Source: Loigolactobacillus zhaoyuanensis
GTDB lineage: Bacteria > Bacillota > Bacilli > Lactobacillales > Lactobacillaceae
Direction of reading: 5' to 3'
DNA: 33,127 nucleotides
Assembly (NCBI RefSeq): GCF_003946385.1
Contig: NZ_RHOE01000027.1
Span: 1 to 33,127, forward strand
This document shows, piece by piece, positions 1 to 8,187 of the stretch. A model generated the notes under the pieces. The model saw only the letters and a program-made list of their open reading frames with translations, searched no databases and was not told the origin of the DNA. The position numbers and the translations under genes are program-made. The number at the start of each line of letters is the position of its first letter. The stretch's first letter is position 1.

Positions 1-60
1 TTACCACGCCGGCAGTCAGGTTACCAAACCCCAAAAGAGCTTTTCTCCGCTGCCGCTGGC

Positions 61-77
61 TAAAGATTGAATCTTTA
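61..77. repeat. 17-bp palindrome TAAAGATT-G-AATCTTTA
   Basis: Two perfect 8-bp arms are separated by one base, downstream of the purB terminator. It has the form of a dimeric protein site, but no gene start lies beside it in the window and the neighbouring gene to the left is not visible. The remainder of 1-166 shows no open reading frame or other structure that I recognise. Confidence 0.4.
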
Positions 78-166
78 AAATATGAATATCAATGAAAATA
101 CTGTCTTGCCGGGATTTATTGCGTGGCTAATTTGTTCTTGCAATTTGGGATCACTTAATAAAAGTC

Positions 167-208
167 AAAAAGGCGATATAAATTCAATTTGAATTTACAC
201 CACCTTTT
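167..208 (-). terminator. purB terminator
   Basis: Read on the minus strand just after the purB stop, an 18-bp stem with three G-U pairs closes a 5-nt loop. It ends in CGCCTTTTT, giving a short U-tract. It marks the end of the purK-like/purB unit. Confidence 0.75.
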
Positions 209-212
209 AAAA

Positions 213-1511
213 TTATTCGTCTAAACCCACACGGGCAAAAATTTCGTCAACGTGGCGTAAATGCCAGTGATAATCAAATGCAGCGTCTAAATCGCTGCTA
301 CTTAATGCATTGGTGATTTTGGGATCAGCTTCTAACAGTGGCCGGAATGCTTTTTGTTCATCCCACGCCACCGCCGTTTTCGGTTGAACTAAATCATATG
401 CTGTTTCACGGCTCATACCACTCTCGATCAATTTCAACATTACTCGTTGGCTGTAGATCAAGCCGAAAGTAACGTCCATATTACGCCGCATCTTCTCTGG
501 AAAAATCGTTAAAGTATCCATAATTTTGGTGAAACGTTGCAGGATATAATCTAATAAGCTAGTGGTATCGGGAATGATGATCCGTTCCGCTGAGCTGTGG
601 GAAATATCGCGATCATGCCATAACGGCACATCTTCGTAAGCGGTGATCATATGACCACGAATAACGCGGGCTAAACCAGTTACATTTTCAGAACCGATTG
701 GATTGCGCTTATGTGGCATTGCTGAGGAACCCTTTTGACCAGCGGCGAAGAATTCTTCTACTTCATGAATTTCAGTCCGTTGCAATGAACGAACCTCCGT
801 GGCAAAGCGTTCAACCGACGTTGCGATCAAGGCCATCGTTGCGACGTATTCGGCATGGAGATCACGAGGCAGAATTTGTGTCGAAATATCTTGCGCACGT
901 AAACCTAAATGTTCAGTAACGTACTTCTCAACAAACGGTGGAATATTAGCAAATGTACCCACTGCGCCGCTAATTTTACCAGCTTCGACGCCTTTAGCTG
1001 CATGCTCAAACCGTTCTTGATTACGTTTCATTTCCGCATACCACTGCGCCATCCGTAGGCCAAAAGTAGTCGGCTCAGCATGAACGCCATGTGTGCGGCC
1101 CATCATAACGGTGTATTTATAAGCCTTCGCTTGCTTTGCTAGAACATCAATAATGCTTTGAATATCTTGGCGAATCAGATCATTAGCTTGCTTCATTAGA
1201 TAACCAAACGCGGTATCGACCACATCGGTTGAGGTTAAGCCATAGTGGACCCATTTCTTCTCTGCACCAAGGCTTTCAGAAACGTCACGCGTAAAAGCCA
1301 CCACGTCATGCTTGGTTTGCTTTTCCAATTCAGCGATTCGGTCTACGTCAAAAGTTGCATTTTGACGAATCTTCGCTGCATCTTCCTTAGGCACTTCACC
1401 AATTTCAGCCCATGCTTCATCCGCTAATGTTTCTACTTCCAACCAAGCTTGGTAACGATTTTGATCCGTCCAAATTTGACCCATTTCTGGGCGTGTATAA
1501 CGTTCTAACAT
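213..1511 (-). CDS. purB: adenylosuccinate lyase
   Basis: This is adenylosuccinate lyase (432 aa). It splits SAICAR to AICAR plus fumarate in IMP synthesis and adenylosuccinate to AMP plus fumarate. It belongs to the fumarase/aspartase superfamily and is normally a cytosolic homotetramer. The superfamily signature [10 protein letters not shown] is at about residues 262-271. The TSTD substrate loop is near residue 93 and the RTHG histidine near 141. The start chosen is the ATG at 1511, giving [10 protein letters not shown], because AGTGAGG lies 7 nt upstream. The frame stays open 12 codons further but has no better start signal. The gene lies 102 bp downstream of the purK-like gene on the same strand and is probably cotranscribed with it. 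All family motifs are intact, so it should be active. Confidence 0.97.
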   Translation of the reverse strand: MLERYTRPEMGQIWTDQNRYQAWLEVETLADEAWAEIGEVPKEDAAKIRQNATFDVDRIAELEKQTKHDVVAFTRDVSESLGAEKKWVHYGLTSTDVVDTAFGYLMKQANDLIRQDIQSIIDVLAKQAKAYKYTVMMGRTHGVHAEPTTFGLRMAQWYAEMKRNQERFEHAAKGVEAGKISGAVGTFANIPPFVEKYVTEHLGLRAQDISTQILPRDLHAEYVATMALIATSVERFATEVRSLQRTEIHEVEEFFAAGQKGSSAMPHKRNPIGSENVTGLARVIRGHMITAYEDVPLWHDRDISHSSAERIIIPDTTSLLDYILQRFTKIMDTLTIFPEKMRRNMDVTFGLIYSQRVMLKLIESGMSRETAYDLVQPKTAVAWDEQKAFRPLLEADPKITNALSSSDLDAAFDYHWHLRHVDEIFARVGLDE

Positions 1512-1613
1512 AGTAAGCCTCACTTTTTCATAGTTTGAGAGTGTCAAAAAGGGCTCAGATCATGAACCCGGAGCTACTTTTCTGGCACGTTTACGCTAAA
1601 GTAGTCAGTTACA

Positions 1614-2747
1614 TTACTCTTTTGGTGGTTGATTCCAAATTTCTGTATCGTAGATTTGTTCCAAAGTTTGGCGCGTGTCACTGGTTAAAATCGTGACATG
1701 CCCCGCGCGATCATTAGCTTCCTGTGCGTTATCCAGGTAGTAATAAAAATGCCAGTCCGGCTTGATCAACACCTGCGTGTAAGTATCAGTGATCAAGCGC
1801 TTCGGGATCGTCACCGACACCGCTGGACTAAGTAGCTTGATCTCAGGTAATGGCCAGTGACAAAGCGTCCGCAAATGTAATTCATATTGTGAAATATTAG
1901 TGGCTTCATTGAAAATATTTCCCGCTGTGTGTGGTCCCGGCACCAATCGCTTAACGTACAAGGTGTCCGAAGCAGTCAGGAAAAATTGAATACCAAAAAC
2001 GCCAACATAATCCAGCGAATTGACGATCAACTCAGCGATTCGTTGGACCTCTGCCATTACTGGCGGCTTGATTCGTGCTGGAACAATGGTTTCAAATAAT
2101 TCATGATCAATAAAAATATTTTCGACAACTGGCATGTAAGCTAGCTTTTGATCAGCGTCCTTTGCAACCATGATCGCCAGTTCGCTTTCATAGGGTACCC
2201 ATGACTCCAAAATATAAGTTCCGGAAGTTAGATATTCTGCGCTAGCTGCAATATCACCTTCACCGTAGATAATGTGCTGAAATTGCTTACCGTAACCCTT
2301 TTGGATCGGTTTTAAAACACAGGGATAACCAATTGACGCCACTGCATCATAAATATCATCAAGATCAACGATCGTTGCGTATGGTGCGATATTTAAATTG
2401 TGACTTTCAAAGAAAACTTTTTCCAACTGACGATCCTGTGTGATGGCTAAAATATCGGTGCCCTGCGGCAAATTGACCGCGTTTAATTGTTCTAACACAC
2501 TGGTATCAATATTCTCATACTGATACGTTAGCGCATCGCAGAATTGTGCTAACTTTTGTAAATTAGTTACTGAATTTAAATCGCCCATTTCGGTGACATC
2601 CGCGACACCAGCAGCCGGGCTATCTAAAGTATCGGTTAAAATACCCACACGAAAGCCTAACTTTTTAGCCGCTAACGCCAGTAATTTGCTATTAGCGTCA
2701 CCACCGATAATACCGATCATACTCTCTGGATAAATAACTGCAGCCAT
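1614..2747 (-). CDS. purK: PurK-like ATP-grasp protein with degenerate active site
   Basis: This 377-aa protein aligns end to end with N5-carboxyaminoimidazole ribonucleotide synthase (PurK), which makes N5-CAIR from AIR, ATP and bicarbonate. The N-terminal nucleotide-fold start is MIGIIGGDANSK (residues 10-21), where PurK has a glycine-rich GGGQLGRM. The ATP-grasp glycine loop is LKPIQKGYGKQF (145-156), where PurK has TGGYDGKGQ. The metal-binding pair is altered: the usual VEMF is IQFF (Q254), and the usual NELAPRPHNSGH is KRLVPGPHTAGN (266-277). The two metal-binding glutamates, the asparagine, an arginine and a histidine are therefore all replaced. The reading frame is long and clean, so it is a maintained protein and not a decaying gene. 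An AAAGGTTG sequence about 8 nt upstream supports the ATG at 2747. It precedes purB. I infer that it lacks normal PurK catalysis and may be regulatory or ligand-binding; the fold assignment is firm. Confidence 0.85.
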   Translation of the reverse strand: MAAVIYPESMIGIIGGDANSKLLALAAKKLGFRVGILTDTLDSPAAGVADVTEMGDLNSVTNLQKLAQFCDALTYQYENIDTSVLEQLNAVNLPQGTDILAITQDRQLEKVFFESHNLNIAPYATIVDLDDIYDAVASIGYPCVLKPIQKGYGKQFQHIIYGEGDIAASAEYLTSGTYILESWVPYESELAIMVAKDADQKLAYMPVVENIFIDHELFETIVPARIKPPVMAEVQRIAELIVNSLDYVGVFGIQFFLTASDTLYVKRLVPGPHTAGNIFNEATNISQYELHLRTLCHWPLPEIKLLSPAVSVTIPKRLITDTYTQVLIKPDWHFYYYLDNAQEANDRAGHVTILTSDTRQTLEQIYDTEIWNQPPKE

Positions 2748-2791
2748 AATTTTTCACAACCTTTATTTACTCACATATCAACTATGCTTTC

Positions 2792-2821
2792 ATCGTAGCA
2801 TAAGCAGTCTTTACCCGTCAA
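2792..2821 (-). promoter_or_regulatory. purK-like/purB promoter
   Basis: On the minus strand, TTGACG (2816-2821) is followed after 18 bp by TACGAT (2792-2797). An extended TGC precedes the -10 box. A 6-bp inverted repeat, TATGCT with AGCATA and an 8-bp gap, overlaps the -10 region (about 2783-2802) and could be a repressor site. Confidence 0.65.
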
Positions 2822-2846
2822 AAAGTAGCAAAATTAAAATGATGGA

Positions 2847-4175
2847 TCAGTCGCCTTCGTTCAGCCCATCATCTTCATCTAGTTCAGTTTCTGGCTGGCG
2901 TGGCTTTAAAATTAAGTTCAATAATACGGCCGATAAGCTGGCCATGACGATCCCGTTACCTAATAATAATTGCAATGTTTTTGGTAATTGTTGGAAAATA
3001 GTTGGTTCGACACTAACGCCTAACCCTAAGCCAATTGATAAGGCTGCGATCAGTACATTCTTATCATTATGGAAATCAACGTGGCGCAACATCCGAATCC
3101 CTTGAATCGCCACCATACCGAACATCACTAACATTGCCCCACCTAATACTGGTGTCGGAATAATTGTTGCCACCGCACCAACTTTAGGTAATAAGCCTAG
3201 CAAAATCAGAAAGCCAGCAGAATAAAAAATTGGCCGCCGCGTTTTGATACCTGATAATTGAACCAAGCCCACGTTTTGCGAGAACGTGGTGTATGGGAAT
3301 GTATTAAAAATACCACCTAGCATTACCGCCAGACCTTCAGCACGGTAACCCTTTTTCAAGTCGCTACTCTCAATTTTACGGTTAGTAATATCGCCTAACG
3401 CGAAGAAAACGCCGGTAGATTCTACCATTGAGACCAACGACACTAGAATCATGGTCAAAATCGACGACCATTCAAAATGGGGGGCACCAAAATAAAAAGG
3501 TTGTGGAAAATGGAGCCAGCTAGCCTCGATCACCGGTTGCAAGGAAACCATGCCCATAAAGGCGGCTACGATCGTCCCCACTAACAAACCGATCAAAACG
3601 GCAACTTGGCGAATAAAACCGACGCCCCAAACATTAACTGCCAGAATCACTAATACCGTTAAAAAGCCGACTGCTAAGGCATCTGGCGAACCGAAATTCT
3701 TCGCTGAAGCATCACCACCACCTAAGTTGGTGAACGCCACGGGAATTAAAGTTAACCCGATCACGGTGATCAACGTCCCGGTCACCAATGGCGGAAATAG
3801 TCGTTTAATTTTTGAAAAAGCGCCGGCGACCAGGAACACAAACGCACCAGCAGCAATAATCGCACCATACATAGTGCCAATCGTGAAACGTTCACCGATC
3901 ATCTTCAATGGTTCAACTGCCTGCACCGCACAGCCCAGCACCACTGGCAAGCCGATACCGACAAAGCGGTTAGTCCAAATTTGTAATAATGTTGCCAAGC
4001 CACACATGAAAATATCGATCGATACTAAGTACGTCATTTGGCTGGCGGAAAAATGTAAGGCGCCACCGATCAGTAATGGCACCAGAACGGAACCAGAATA
4101 CATGGCCAGCAAATGTTGCAAACCCAGTGCGGCCGCTTTTGGATGGGAAACACTGACTGCTGACTTATTCTGCAT
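2847..4175 (-). CDS. pbuX: xanthine permease (NCS2 family)
   Basis: This is a nucleobase:cation symporter-2 permease of 442 aa in the cytoplasmic membrane, predicted to import xanthine. It has about 12 to 14 hydrophobic segments. The N-terminal helix begins near [17 protein letters not shown], and the family signature [10 protein letters not shown] lies about two thirds along. The C-terminal tail is short and acidic. The start is the ATG at 4175, with AAGGAG 8 nt upstream; longer frames would run far into xpt. The start overlaps the xpt stop by 11 bp, so translation is probably coupled. Pairing with xpt behind a guanine riboswitch favours xanthine over uracil as substrate, though sequence alone cannot exclude other purines. 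Confidence 0.92.
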   Translation of the reverse strand: MQNKSAVSVSHPKAAALGLQHLLAMYSGSVLVPLLIGGALHFSASQMTYLVSIDIFMCGLATLLQIWTNRFVGIGLPVVLGCAVQAVEPLKMIGERFTIGTMYGAIIAAGAFVFLVAGAFSKIKRLFPPLVTGTLITVIGLTLIPVAFTNLGGGDASAKNFGSPDALAVGFLTVLVILAVNVWGVGFIRQVAVLIGLLVGTIVAAFMGMVSLQPVIEASWLHFPQPFYFGAPHFEWSSILTMILVSLVSMVESTGVFFALGDITNRKIESSDLKKGYRAEGLAVMLGGIFNTFPYTTFSQNVGLVQLSGIKTRRPIFYSAGFLILLGLLPKVGAVATIIPTPVLGGAMLVMFGMVAIQGIRMLRHVDFHNDKNVLIAALSIGLGLGVSVEPTIFQQLPKTLQLLLGNGIVMASLSAVLLNLILKPRQPETELDEDDGLNEGD

Positions 4176-4761
4176 GTTTAGTCTCCTTATCATCAACAAA
4201 AACGACTTGACCATTTTCAAATGCCGCAATTTGTGCCAAAGATTCTAAACGAATATTTTTCTCAGTGATCAGTTCATGGCCACGTTGGAACGTTTTTTCG
4301 ATCGCGATACCGACGCCGACAATTTCCGCATGGGCTTGTTCACAAACTTCGATCAATCCGGCAATAGCTTGACCATTAGCCAAGAAATCATCGATGATCA
4401 AAACCTTATCGTCAGCGCCTAAAAACTTGCGTGAAATTGAGATCTCGTTGCTCACTTTTTTGGTGTAAGAATAAACGGTGGCCGTGTAAAGATCATTGAC
4501 CAAGGTCAGACTTTTATGCTTGCGGGCAAAAATCACTGGAACGTGTAACTGCAACCCAGTCAACAATGCTGGTGCGATGCCTGATGATTCCACCGTTACT
4601 ACTTTGGTGATTCCGTTATCACGGAATAAACGGGCGAACTCCTCACCCATAGCGAACATTAAGTCAGGGTCAACTTGGTGATTCAAGAAATTATCCACCT
4701 TCAACACATTGCCCTCTAATACCTGACCATCACGCCGAATTCGCTCCTCGAGCAACTTCAT
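4165..4761 (-). CDS. xpt: xanthine phosphoribosyltransferase
   Basis: Xpt (198 aa) joins xanthine to PRPP to give XMP, the salvage route towards GMP in the cytosol. The PRPP-binding motif [13 protein letters not shown] is at residues 120-132, and [13 protein letters not shown] near 57-69 forms the other part of the active site. The length is typical for the Firmicutes enzyme. The ATG at 4761 has GGAGG 9 nt upstream. It is the first gene of the xpt-pbuX operon and sits behind an aptamer plus terminator, so expression should fall when guanine is plentiful. Confidence 0.96.
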   Translation of the reverse strand: MKLLEERIRRDGQVLEGNVLKVDNFLNHQVDPDLMFAMGEEFARLFRDNGITKVVTVESSGIAPALLTGLQLHVPVIFARKHKSLTLVNDLYTATVYSYTKKVSNEISISRKFLGADDKVLIIDDFLANGQAIAGLIEVCEQAHAEIVGVGIAIEKTFQRGHELITEKNIRLESLAQIAAFENGQVVFVDDKETKHAE

Positions 4762-4820
4762 AATTAATAACCTCCAAAATTAAGATATGAATTTATTGAT
4801 ACTACTGATACGCTGCTTAC

Positions 4821-4856
4821 AAAAAAACTCCTTTTACGCAGAAACGGCAAAAGAAG
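4821..4856 (-). terminator. riboswitch-controlled terminator before xpt
   Basis: On the minus strand, CTTCTTTTGC pairs with GTAAAAGGAG around a 9-nt loop and is followed by seven T. The 5' arm can instead pair with GCAAAAAAGG immediately after the aptamer. That gives an antiterminator sharing the 3' strand of aptamer helix P1. This is the expected layout of a ligand-OFF transcriptional switch. Confidence 0.85.
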
Positions 4857-4874
4857 CGGTACGACCACCTTTTT

Positions 4875-4942
4875 TGCTTATAGTCCAGAATTTACGGTTC
4901 TGGGTAGATACTCGTCAACCAAATTATGACATTATATAAGCA
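4875..4942 (-). ncRNA. guanine-class purine riboswitch aptamer
   Basis: Read on the minus strand, the conserved purine aptamer pieces appear in order: TGCTTA (P1), TATAATG, TATCTACC, CCGTAAA and GGACTATAAGCA (P1 closing). P3 is CCAGAA pairing with TTCTGG. The specifier position in GACTAT is C, as in guanine-sensing members; adenine switches have T there. The xpt-pbuX operon downstream agrees with guanine or hypoxanthine/xanthine control. Confidence 0.93.
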
Positions 4943-4949
4943 GTACGTG

Positions 4950-4968
4950 GAGTGTGGGGTACACACTC
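4950..4968. repeat. leader hairpin GAGTGTG...CACACTC
   Basis: A perfect 7-bp inverted repeat with a 5-nt loop lies between the predicted xpt transcription start and the aptamer. It could be a leader stem that protects the RNA end or an operator. Nothing in the window identifies a binding protein. Confidence 0.5.
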
Positions 4969-4985
4969 ATATTGAAATTATTTTA

Positions 4986-5014
4986 ACTTTAGCACAGTTA
5001 ATTCCGAATGACAA
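4986..5014 (-). promoter_or_regulatory. xpt-pbuX promoter
   Basis: On the minus strand, TTGTCA (5009-5014) is followed after 17 bp by TAAAGT (4986-4991). An extended TGC precedes the -10 box. Transcription would start near 4979, about 37 nt ahead of the aptamer. Confidence 0.55.
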
Positions 5015-5038
5015 TACAAGTTAGGAAGATTTCATTTG

Positions 5039-5071
5039 GGTTTAAGCACATACTAAAATTAGACTTAAACC
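5039..5071. repeat. 8-bp inverted repeat GGTTTAAG...CTTAAACC
   Basis: Perfect 8-bp arms flank a 17-bp gap in the gene-free stretch between the glucosaminidase stop and the xpt promoter. It lacks a T-run and so is not a typical terminator. The rest of 5072-5166 is AT-rich with no recognised feature. Confidence 0.4.
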
Positions 5072-5166
5072 TGAAAGGTGATAAGCAAACTATTAGTTCT
5101 TAACTTTAATTAGCTTAATTCCTGCTTTTTCATTTTTTAGCTACTTTAGCTGTAAAAGACGAACGT

Positions 5167-5802
5167 TTACTGATCATATTGATTTAATTTATAGGTTTCG
5201 ATCACATTGATCAGTTTTTGTGCATAGGTGGGATCAGTTGCGTAGCCGTCCTGCTGTAATGCAGCGGCGGCGCTTTTATAATCCGTTGCGGCAATCACAT
5301 GTTGATACTGCTGCGGATTCCATGAGGTCCCTTGGGCTAATAATTTTGCGTGTGCTTCTAATGCCGCAGTATCACTAGTATAGACCTGAAAACGCGCGTG
5401 AATTTCGATCCATTGACCGTTTTGGTATTCTTTAGTCGATAATAGCTGGGTGGTATTAGGATCCGAACCTTTGACCCCAAATAAGTTATGGTAGCGTGTC
5501 GCCAACTGACTATTTCCCCAATCAGATTCTAATATAGCTTGGGCAATCGTCACGCTAGGCAGTACATGATAAGTTAGTTGCAGCCGCTGCGCAACCGGCG
5601 CTAGTCCCTCAATAAAAGCACGATGTTCGCGCTGGGTACTTTCCTGTTGGACTGCGGCAGCATCATCAACGGCCACACGCGGCTGTTCACCCAACAAACG
5701 CACCAGTAATAAACCGACAAAAGCAAGAATCAGCCCCGCCAGAATAAGTTGTGGAATCCCTAATTGTTGAACCAAATTACCTTTTTTACGTTTCTTGGCC
5801 AC
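5167..5802 (-). CDS. membrane-anchored glucosaminidase-domain protein
   Basis: This 211-aa protein has the domain of endo-beta-N-acetylglucosaminidases (GH73/LytG-like), which cut peptidoglycan glycan strands. A basic cytoplasmic start, MAKKRKKGN, is followed by one hydrophobic segment (about residues 16-37) and a linker rich in A, Q and D. The catalytic domain covers about residues 60-208. The likely catalytic glutamate is E92 in AQAILESDWGNS. The family motifs NLFGVKG (107-113) and GYATDPTYA (186-194) follow. It has no cell-wall binding repeats, so it is probably tethered to the membrane outer face. The start is GTG at 5802 with AAGGTAGG about 8 nt upstream. It stands alone between two unrelated units. 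Its exact substrate bond is not shown by sequence. Confidence 0.88.
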   Translation of the reverse strand: MAKKRKKGNLVQQLGIPQLILAGLILAFVGLLLVRLLGEQPRVAVDDAAAVQQESTQREHRAFIEGLAPVAQRLQLTYHVLPSVTIAQAILESDWGNSQLATRYHNLFGVKGSDPNTTQLLSTKEYQNGQWIEIHARFQVYTSDTAALEAHAKLLAQGTSWNPQQYQHVIAATDYKSAAAALQQDGYATDPTYAQKLINVIETYKLNQYDQ

Positions 5803-5954
5803 GCAAACACCTACCTTTTATGCTGAGAGTACCAAAAAAGTACTAACTTAGCTGAAACACTGAGCAAATTAATTTGCAGCTCCCGCTTAGTGTAGCAATA
5901 CCATTGACTTCATTCCGTTGCTTCTATTGTACACAAAATCTACGCCATTAACGG

Positions 5955-6917
5955 TTATTTTTCCGTTAAAACTACTTTTTCATAAAAATCGCCAGCCAAA
6001 GTCAGCAACGTCTCAAAATCCAATAAAAATAAATATAGATGCGCGCGACTTTCAAATTCTGCACGATTGGTTGGTAGCGGGGCTTGATCAAACGTATTTT
6101 GCAGCTTAGCCACACTTTTTTGTAAATGTTTAATTTTTTGCGGTTGTGCGATGTGGGCGGCCGTTTCCGCTAATAGTTCACGGATCGCCGTACTTTCCTT
6201 CAGCGACAAAGTGATCTGATCGAGGTTAGCTTGCATTTGCCGCAACATTTCGTATTGATTGCGGCGCATCTCAAAGTATGACCGGTAAAAGTCATTTTCC
6301 ACCAACAACTGATTATCCTGCTGGCGACTAGCCCACTCGCGACCTTTGCGGATTGTTGTTAATAATGTGCCTAAATGTTGCCACGTTTCAACTTTTGGCG
6401 TTTCAGCCAGTTGTTGCGCCATTTGCAGTAGGATCTGGCGTAATTCATCCTCAACCGCTTGCTGGAACCCTTTGATCTGGGCCATTAACGATGGCATAAA
6501 TAGATTAAAAATTAAGGCGACGCCAACACCGATCAGCATTAAGGTAAATTCGTTGCTTAACCAATGCCAGCTATAACTTTTTTGTAGTAAGAAATGCGTC
6601 ACTAAAACCGCACTGACGACGATGCCTTCTTGCAAGTGTAATTGCATTGCTAGTGGAATAAACAGCAGTAAGAACAGCCCAAATGCCCAAGGATTGAAGC
6701 CTAACAGCCAAAAGCTGAAAATAGCCAAGGCAAACGATAAAATCGTGGCACCGATCCGTAAACCGGCAACGCTAAATGAGTAGCGGGTCGTATTCTGCAC
6801 ACTAAGAATTGTGATGATCCCAGCAGTAGCCCAATAATCAAGCCGTAACTCATAAGCTAATACCATTGCAATGACTGCGCCTAACGCGGTTTTGATCGTT
6901 CGTAAACCGATTTTCAT
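5955..6917 (-). CDS. FUSC / aromatic acid exporter-like membrane protein
   Basis: This 320-aa protein resembles the ArAE_1 (DUF939, YqjA/YgaA) group of Firmicutes. Residues 1 to about 150 contain roughly six hydrophobic segments, beginning MKIGLRTIKTALGAVIAM and including the typical YWATAGIITILSVQ. Residues 150-320 form a cytoplasmic, helical, charged tail that matches the ArAE_1 C-terminal domain. Members are annotated as putative exporters of aromatic acids, but the substrate is unproven. The ATG at 6917 has GGGGTGAG 3 nt upstream. It follows the serA terminator, so it is either read through weakly from serCA or uses its own promoter in the 29-bp gap; none is clear. Confidence 0.8.
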   Translation of the reverse strand: MKIGLRTIKTALGAVIAMVLAYELRLDYWATAGIITILSVQNTTRYSFSVAGLRIGATILSFALAIFSFWLLGFNPWAFGLFLLLFIPLAMQLHLQEGIVVSAVLVTHFLLQKSYSWHWLSNEFTLMLIGVGVALIFNLFMPSLMAQIKGFQQAVEDELRQILLQMAQQLAETPKVETWQHLGTLLTTIRKGREWASRQQDNQLLVENDFYRSYFEMRRNQYEMLRQMQANLDQITLSLKESTAIRELLAETAAHIAQPQKIKHLQKSVAKLQNTFDQAPLPTNRAEFESRAHLYLFLLDFETLLTLAGDFYEKVVLTEK

Positions 6918-6946
6918 TTGCTCACCCCATTAACATAAATATAACC

Positions 6947-6988
6947 TAAAAACGGGACGAAGGGCAACTAGTGCGGCCCTCGTCCCGT
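6947..6988 (-). terminator. serA terminator
   Basis: A 13-bp GC-rich stem with one bulged base, ACGGGACGA(A)GGGC pairing with GCCCTCGTCCCGT, sits 5 bp after the serA stop. On the minus strand TTTTT follows it. Confidence 0.88.
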
Positions 6989-6993
6989 CAAAA

Positions 6994-8187
6994 TTATTTA
7001 GGTTGTGCGATCACGCGTACACGGATCACATTTTCAATTTGTTCCATTTTATTAGCGATGCGTTGCAAACGTTTGGCTTCCAACGCATCGAGATCGATCA
7101 TCGTGTACGCATAGTCACCATTGCTGCGATTGACCATATTAACGATGTTTAAATCGTAATTGGCTAAAACCTCAGTCATCCGGCCAACCATGTTAGGTAC
7201 GTTACGATGGATCAACGTTAACCGTAGCGGTGCTTGGAAATCCATTGCGGTGTCTGGGAAAGTCACAGAATTCCGAATGTTTCCAGTGGTTAAATAATTT
7301 TTCATTGTTTGGACCACCATTTTGGCACTATTGGTTTCAGCTGCGTGGGTAGAGCCACCGATATGTGGAAAACAGATCACCTTAGGATGATGGATCAATT
7401 TAGCCGTTGCAAAATCTGTAATGTATTGGCGTAATTGACCGCGGTCTAAGGCAGCAACGATTGCCGCCTCATCAACCACATCATCGCGAGCAAAATTCAA
7501 TAACACACTACCAGGTTTCATTTGTGCAATTGCTTTGGCGTCCAGCATTTCTGCTGTTTCATCAGTCAGCGGCACATGGATCGTTACATAATCACTGTTG
7601 CGCAACACTTCGGCCACGTTTTTAGCGTGATGGATATGGTGTGACAGGTTCCAGGCCGTATCGACTTGAATGTAAGGATCATAACCGATGACGTGCATCC
7701 CAAAGGCAGTTGACGACGCACTATTAGCGACTAAGCCACCAACATGACCTAAGCCGATCACGCCTAATTGTTTGCCCAACAATTCAGTACCAACATAGGC
7801 TTTTTTACCTTTCTCCACTTGGACATCAATGTCGTTGCCTTTCAAACCATGAACCCATTGAGCCCCTGGCAGCATGGGCCGTGCGCCAATCGCCAGTGCG
7901 GCTAAAACTAATTCCTTAACGCCGTTAGCATTAGCACCAGGTGCGTTAAAGACGACCACACCTTGTTCGACGGCTTGATCCAATGGAATATTATTAACGC
8001 CGACCCCGGCGCGGCCGATGGTCAACAATTTTTCTGGCAAAGGCGTTTGATTTAGATCAACGCTACGAATCAATAAGCCGTCTGCCTGTGGCGTTGGTCG
8101 TTCCCCGTAATTCACTTGATACTCATCTTGGTCAAAAAGCGCTACTCCAGCTGGAGCAACCGTTGTCGAAGCCGTGATCTGATACAT
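6994..8187 (-). CDS. serA: D-3-phosphoglycerate dehydrogenase
   Basis: SerA (397 aa) oxidises 3-phosphoglycerate to 3-phosphohydroxypyruvate with NAD+, the first step of serine synthesis. The Rossmann motif GLGHVG is at residues 145-150, the substrate arginine is R234 in NFARDDVVDE, and the active-site histidine is H275 in CFPHIGGST. A regulatory ACT domain occupies about 323-397. The usual catalytic Glu in the DVFxxEP loop is absent: the loop reads ITDFATAKL and is about 10 residues shorter. I recall this shortened YVTDF-type loop from other Firmicutes SerA proteins, so it may be a subtype trait. The ATG overlaps the serC stop by one base (TAATG), which indicates coupled translation. No serB is in the window. 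Confidence 0.93.
   Translation of the reverse strand: MYQITASTTVAPAGVALFDQDEYQVNYGERPTPQADGLLIRSVDLNQTPLPEKLLTIGRAGVGVNNIPLDQAVEQGVVVFNAPGANANGVKELVLAALAIGARPMLPGAQWVHGLKGNDIDVQVEKGKKAYVGTELLGKQLGVIGLGHVGGLVANSASSTAFGMHVIGYDPYIQVDTAWNLSHHIHHAKNVAEVLRNSDYVTIHVPLTDETAEMLDAKAIAQMKPGSVLLNFARDDVVDEAAIVAALDRGQLRQYITDFATAKLIHHPKVICFPHIGGSTHAAETNSAKMVVQTMKNYLTTGNIRNSVTFPDTAMDFQAPLRLTLIHRNVPNMVGRMTEVLANYDLNIVNMVNRSNGDYAYTMIDLDALEAKRLQRIANKMEQIENVIRVRVIAQPK

Noticed and set aside
2847-3105. small plus-strand frame within pbuX
   Set aside because: It is antisense to a conserved permease and serine-rich only because it mirrors the acidic tail codons.
3550-4248. 232-codon open frame antisense to pbuX and xpt
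   Set aside because: It is a shadow of two well-supported genes, with a proline/threonine/lysine-rich low-complexity translation and no ribosome site.
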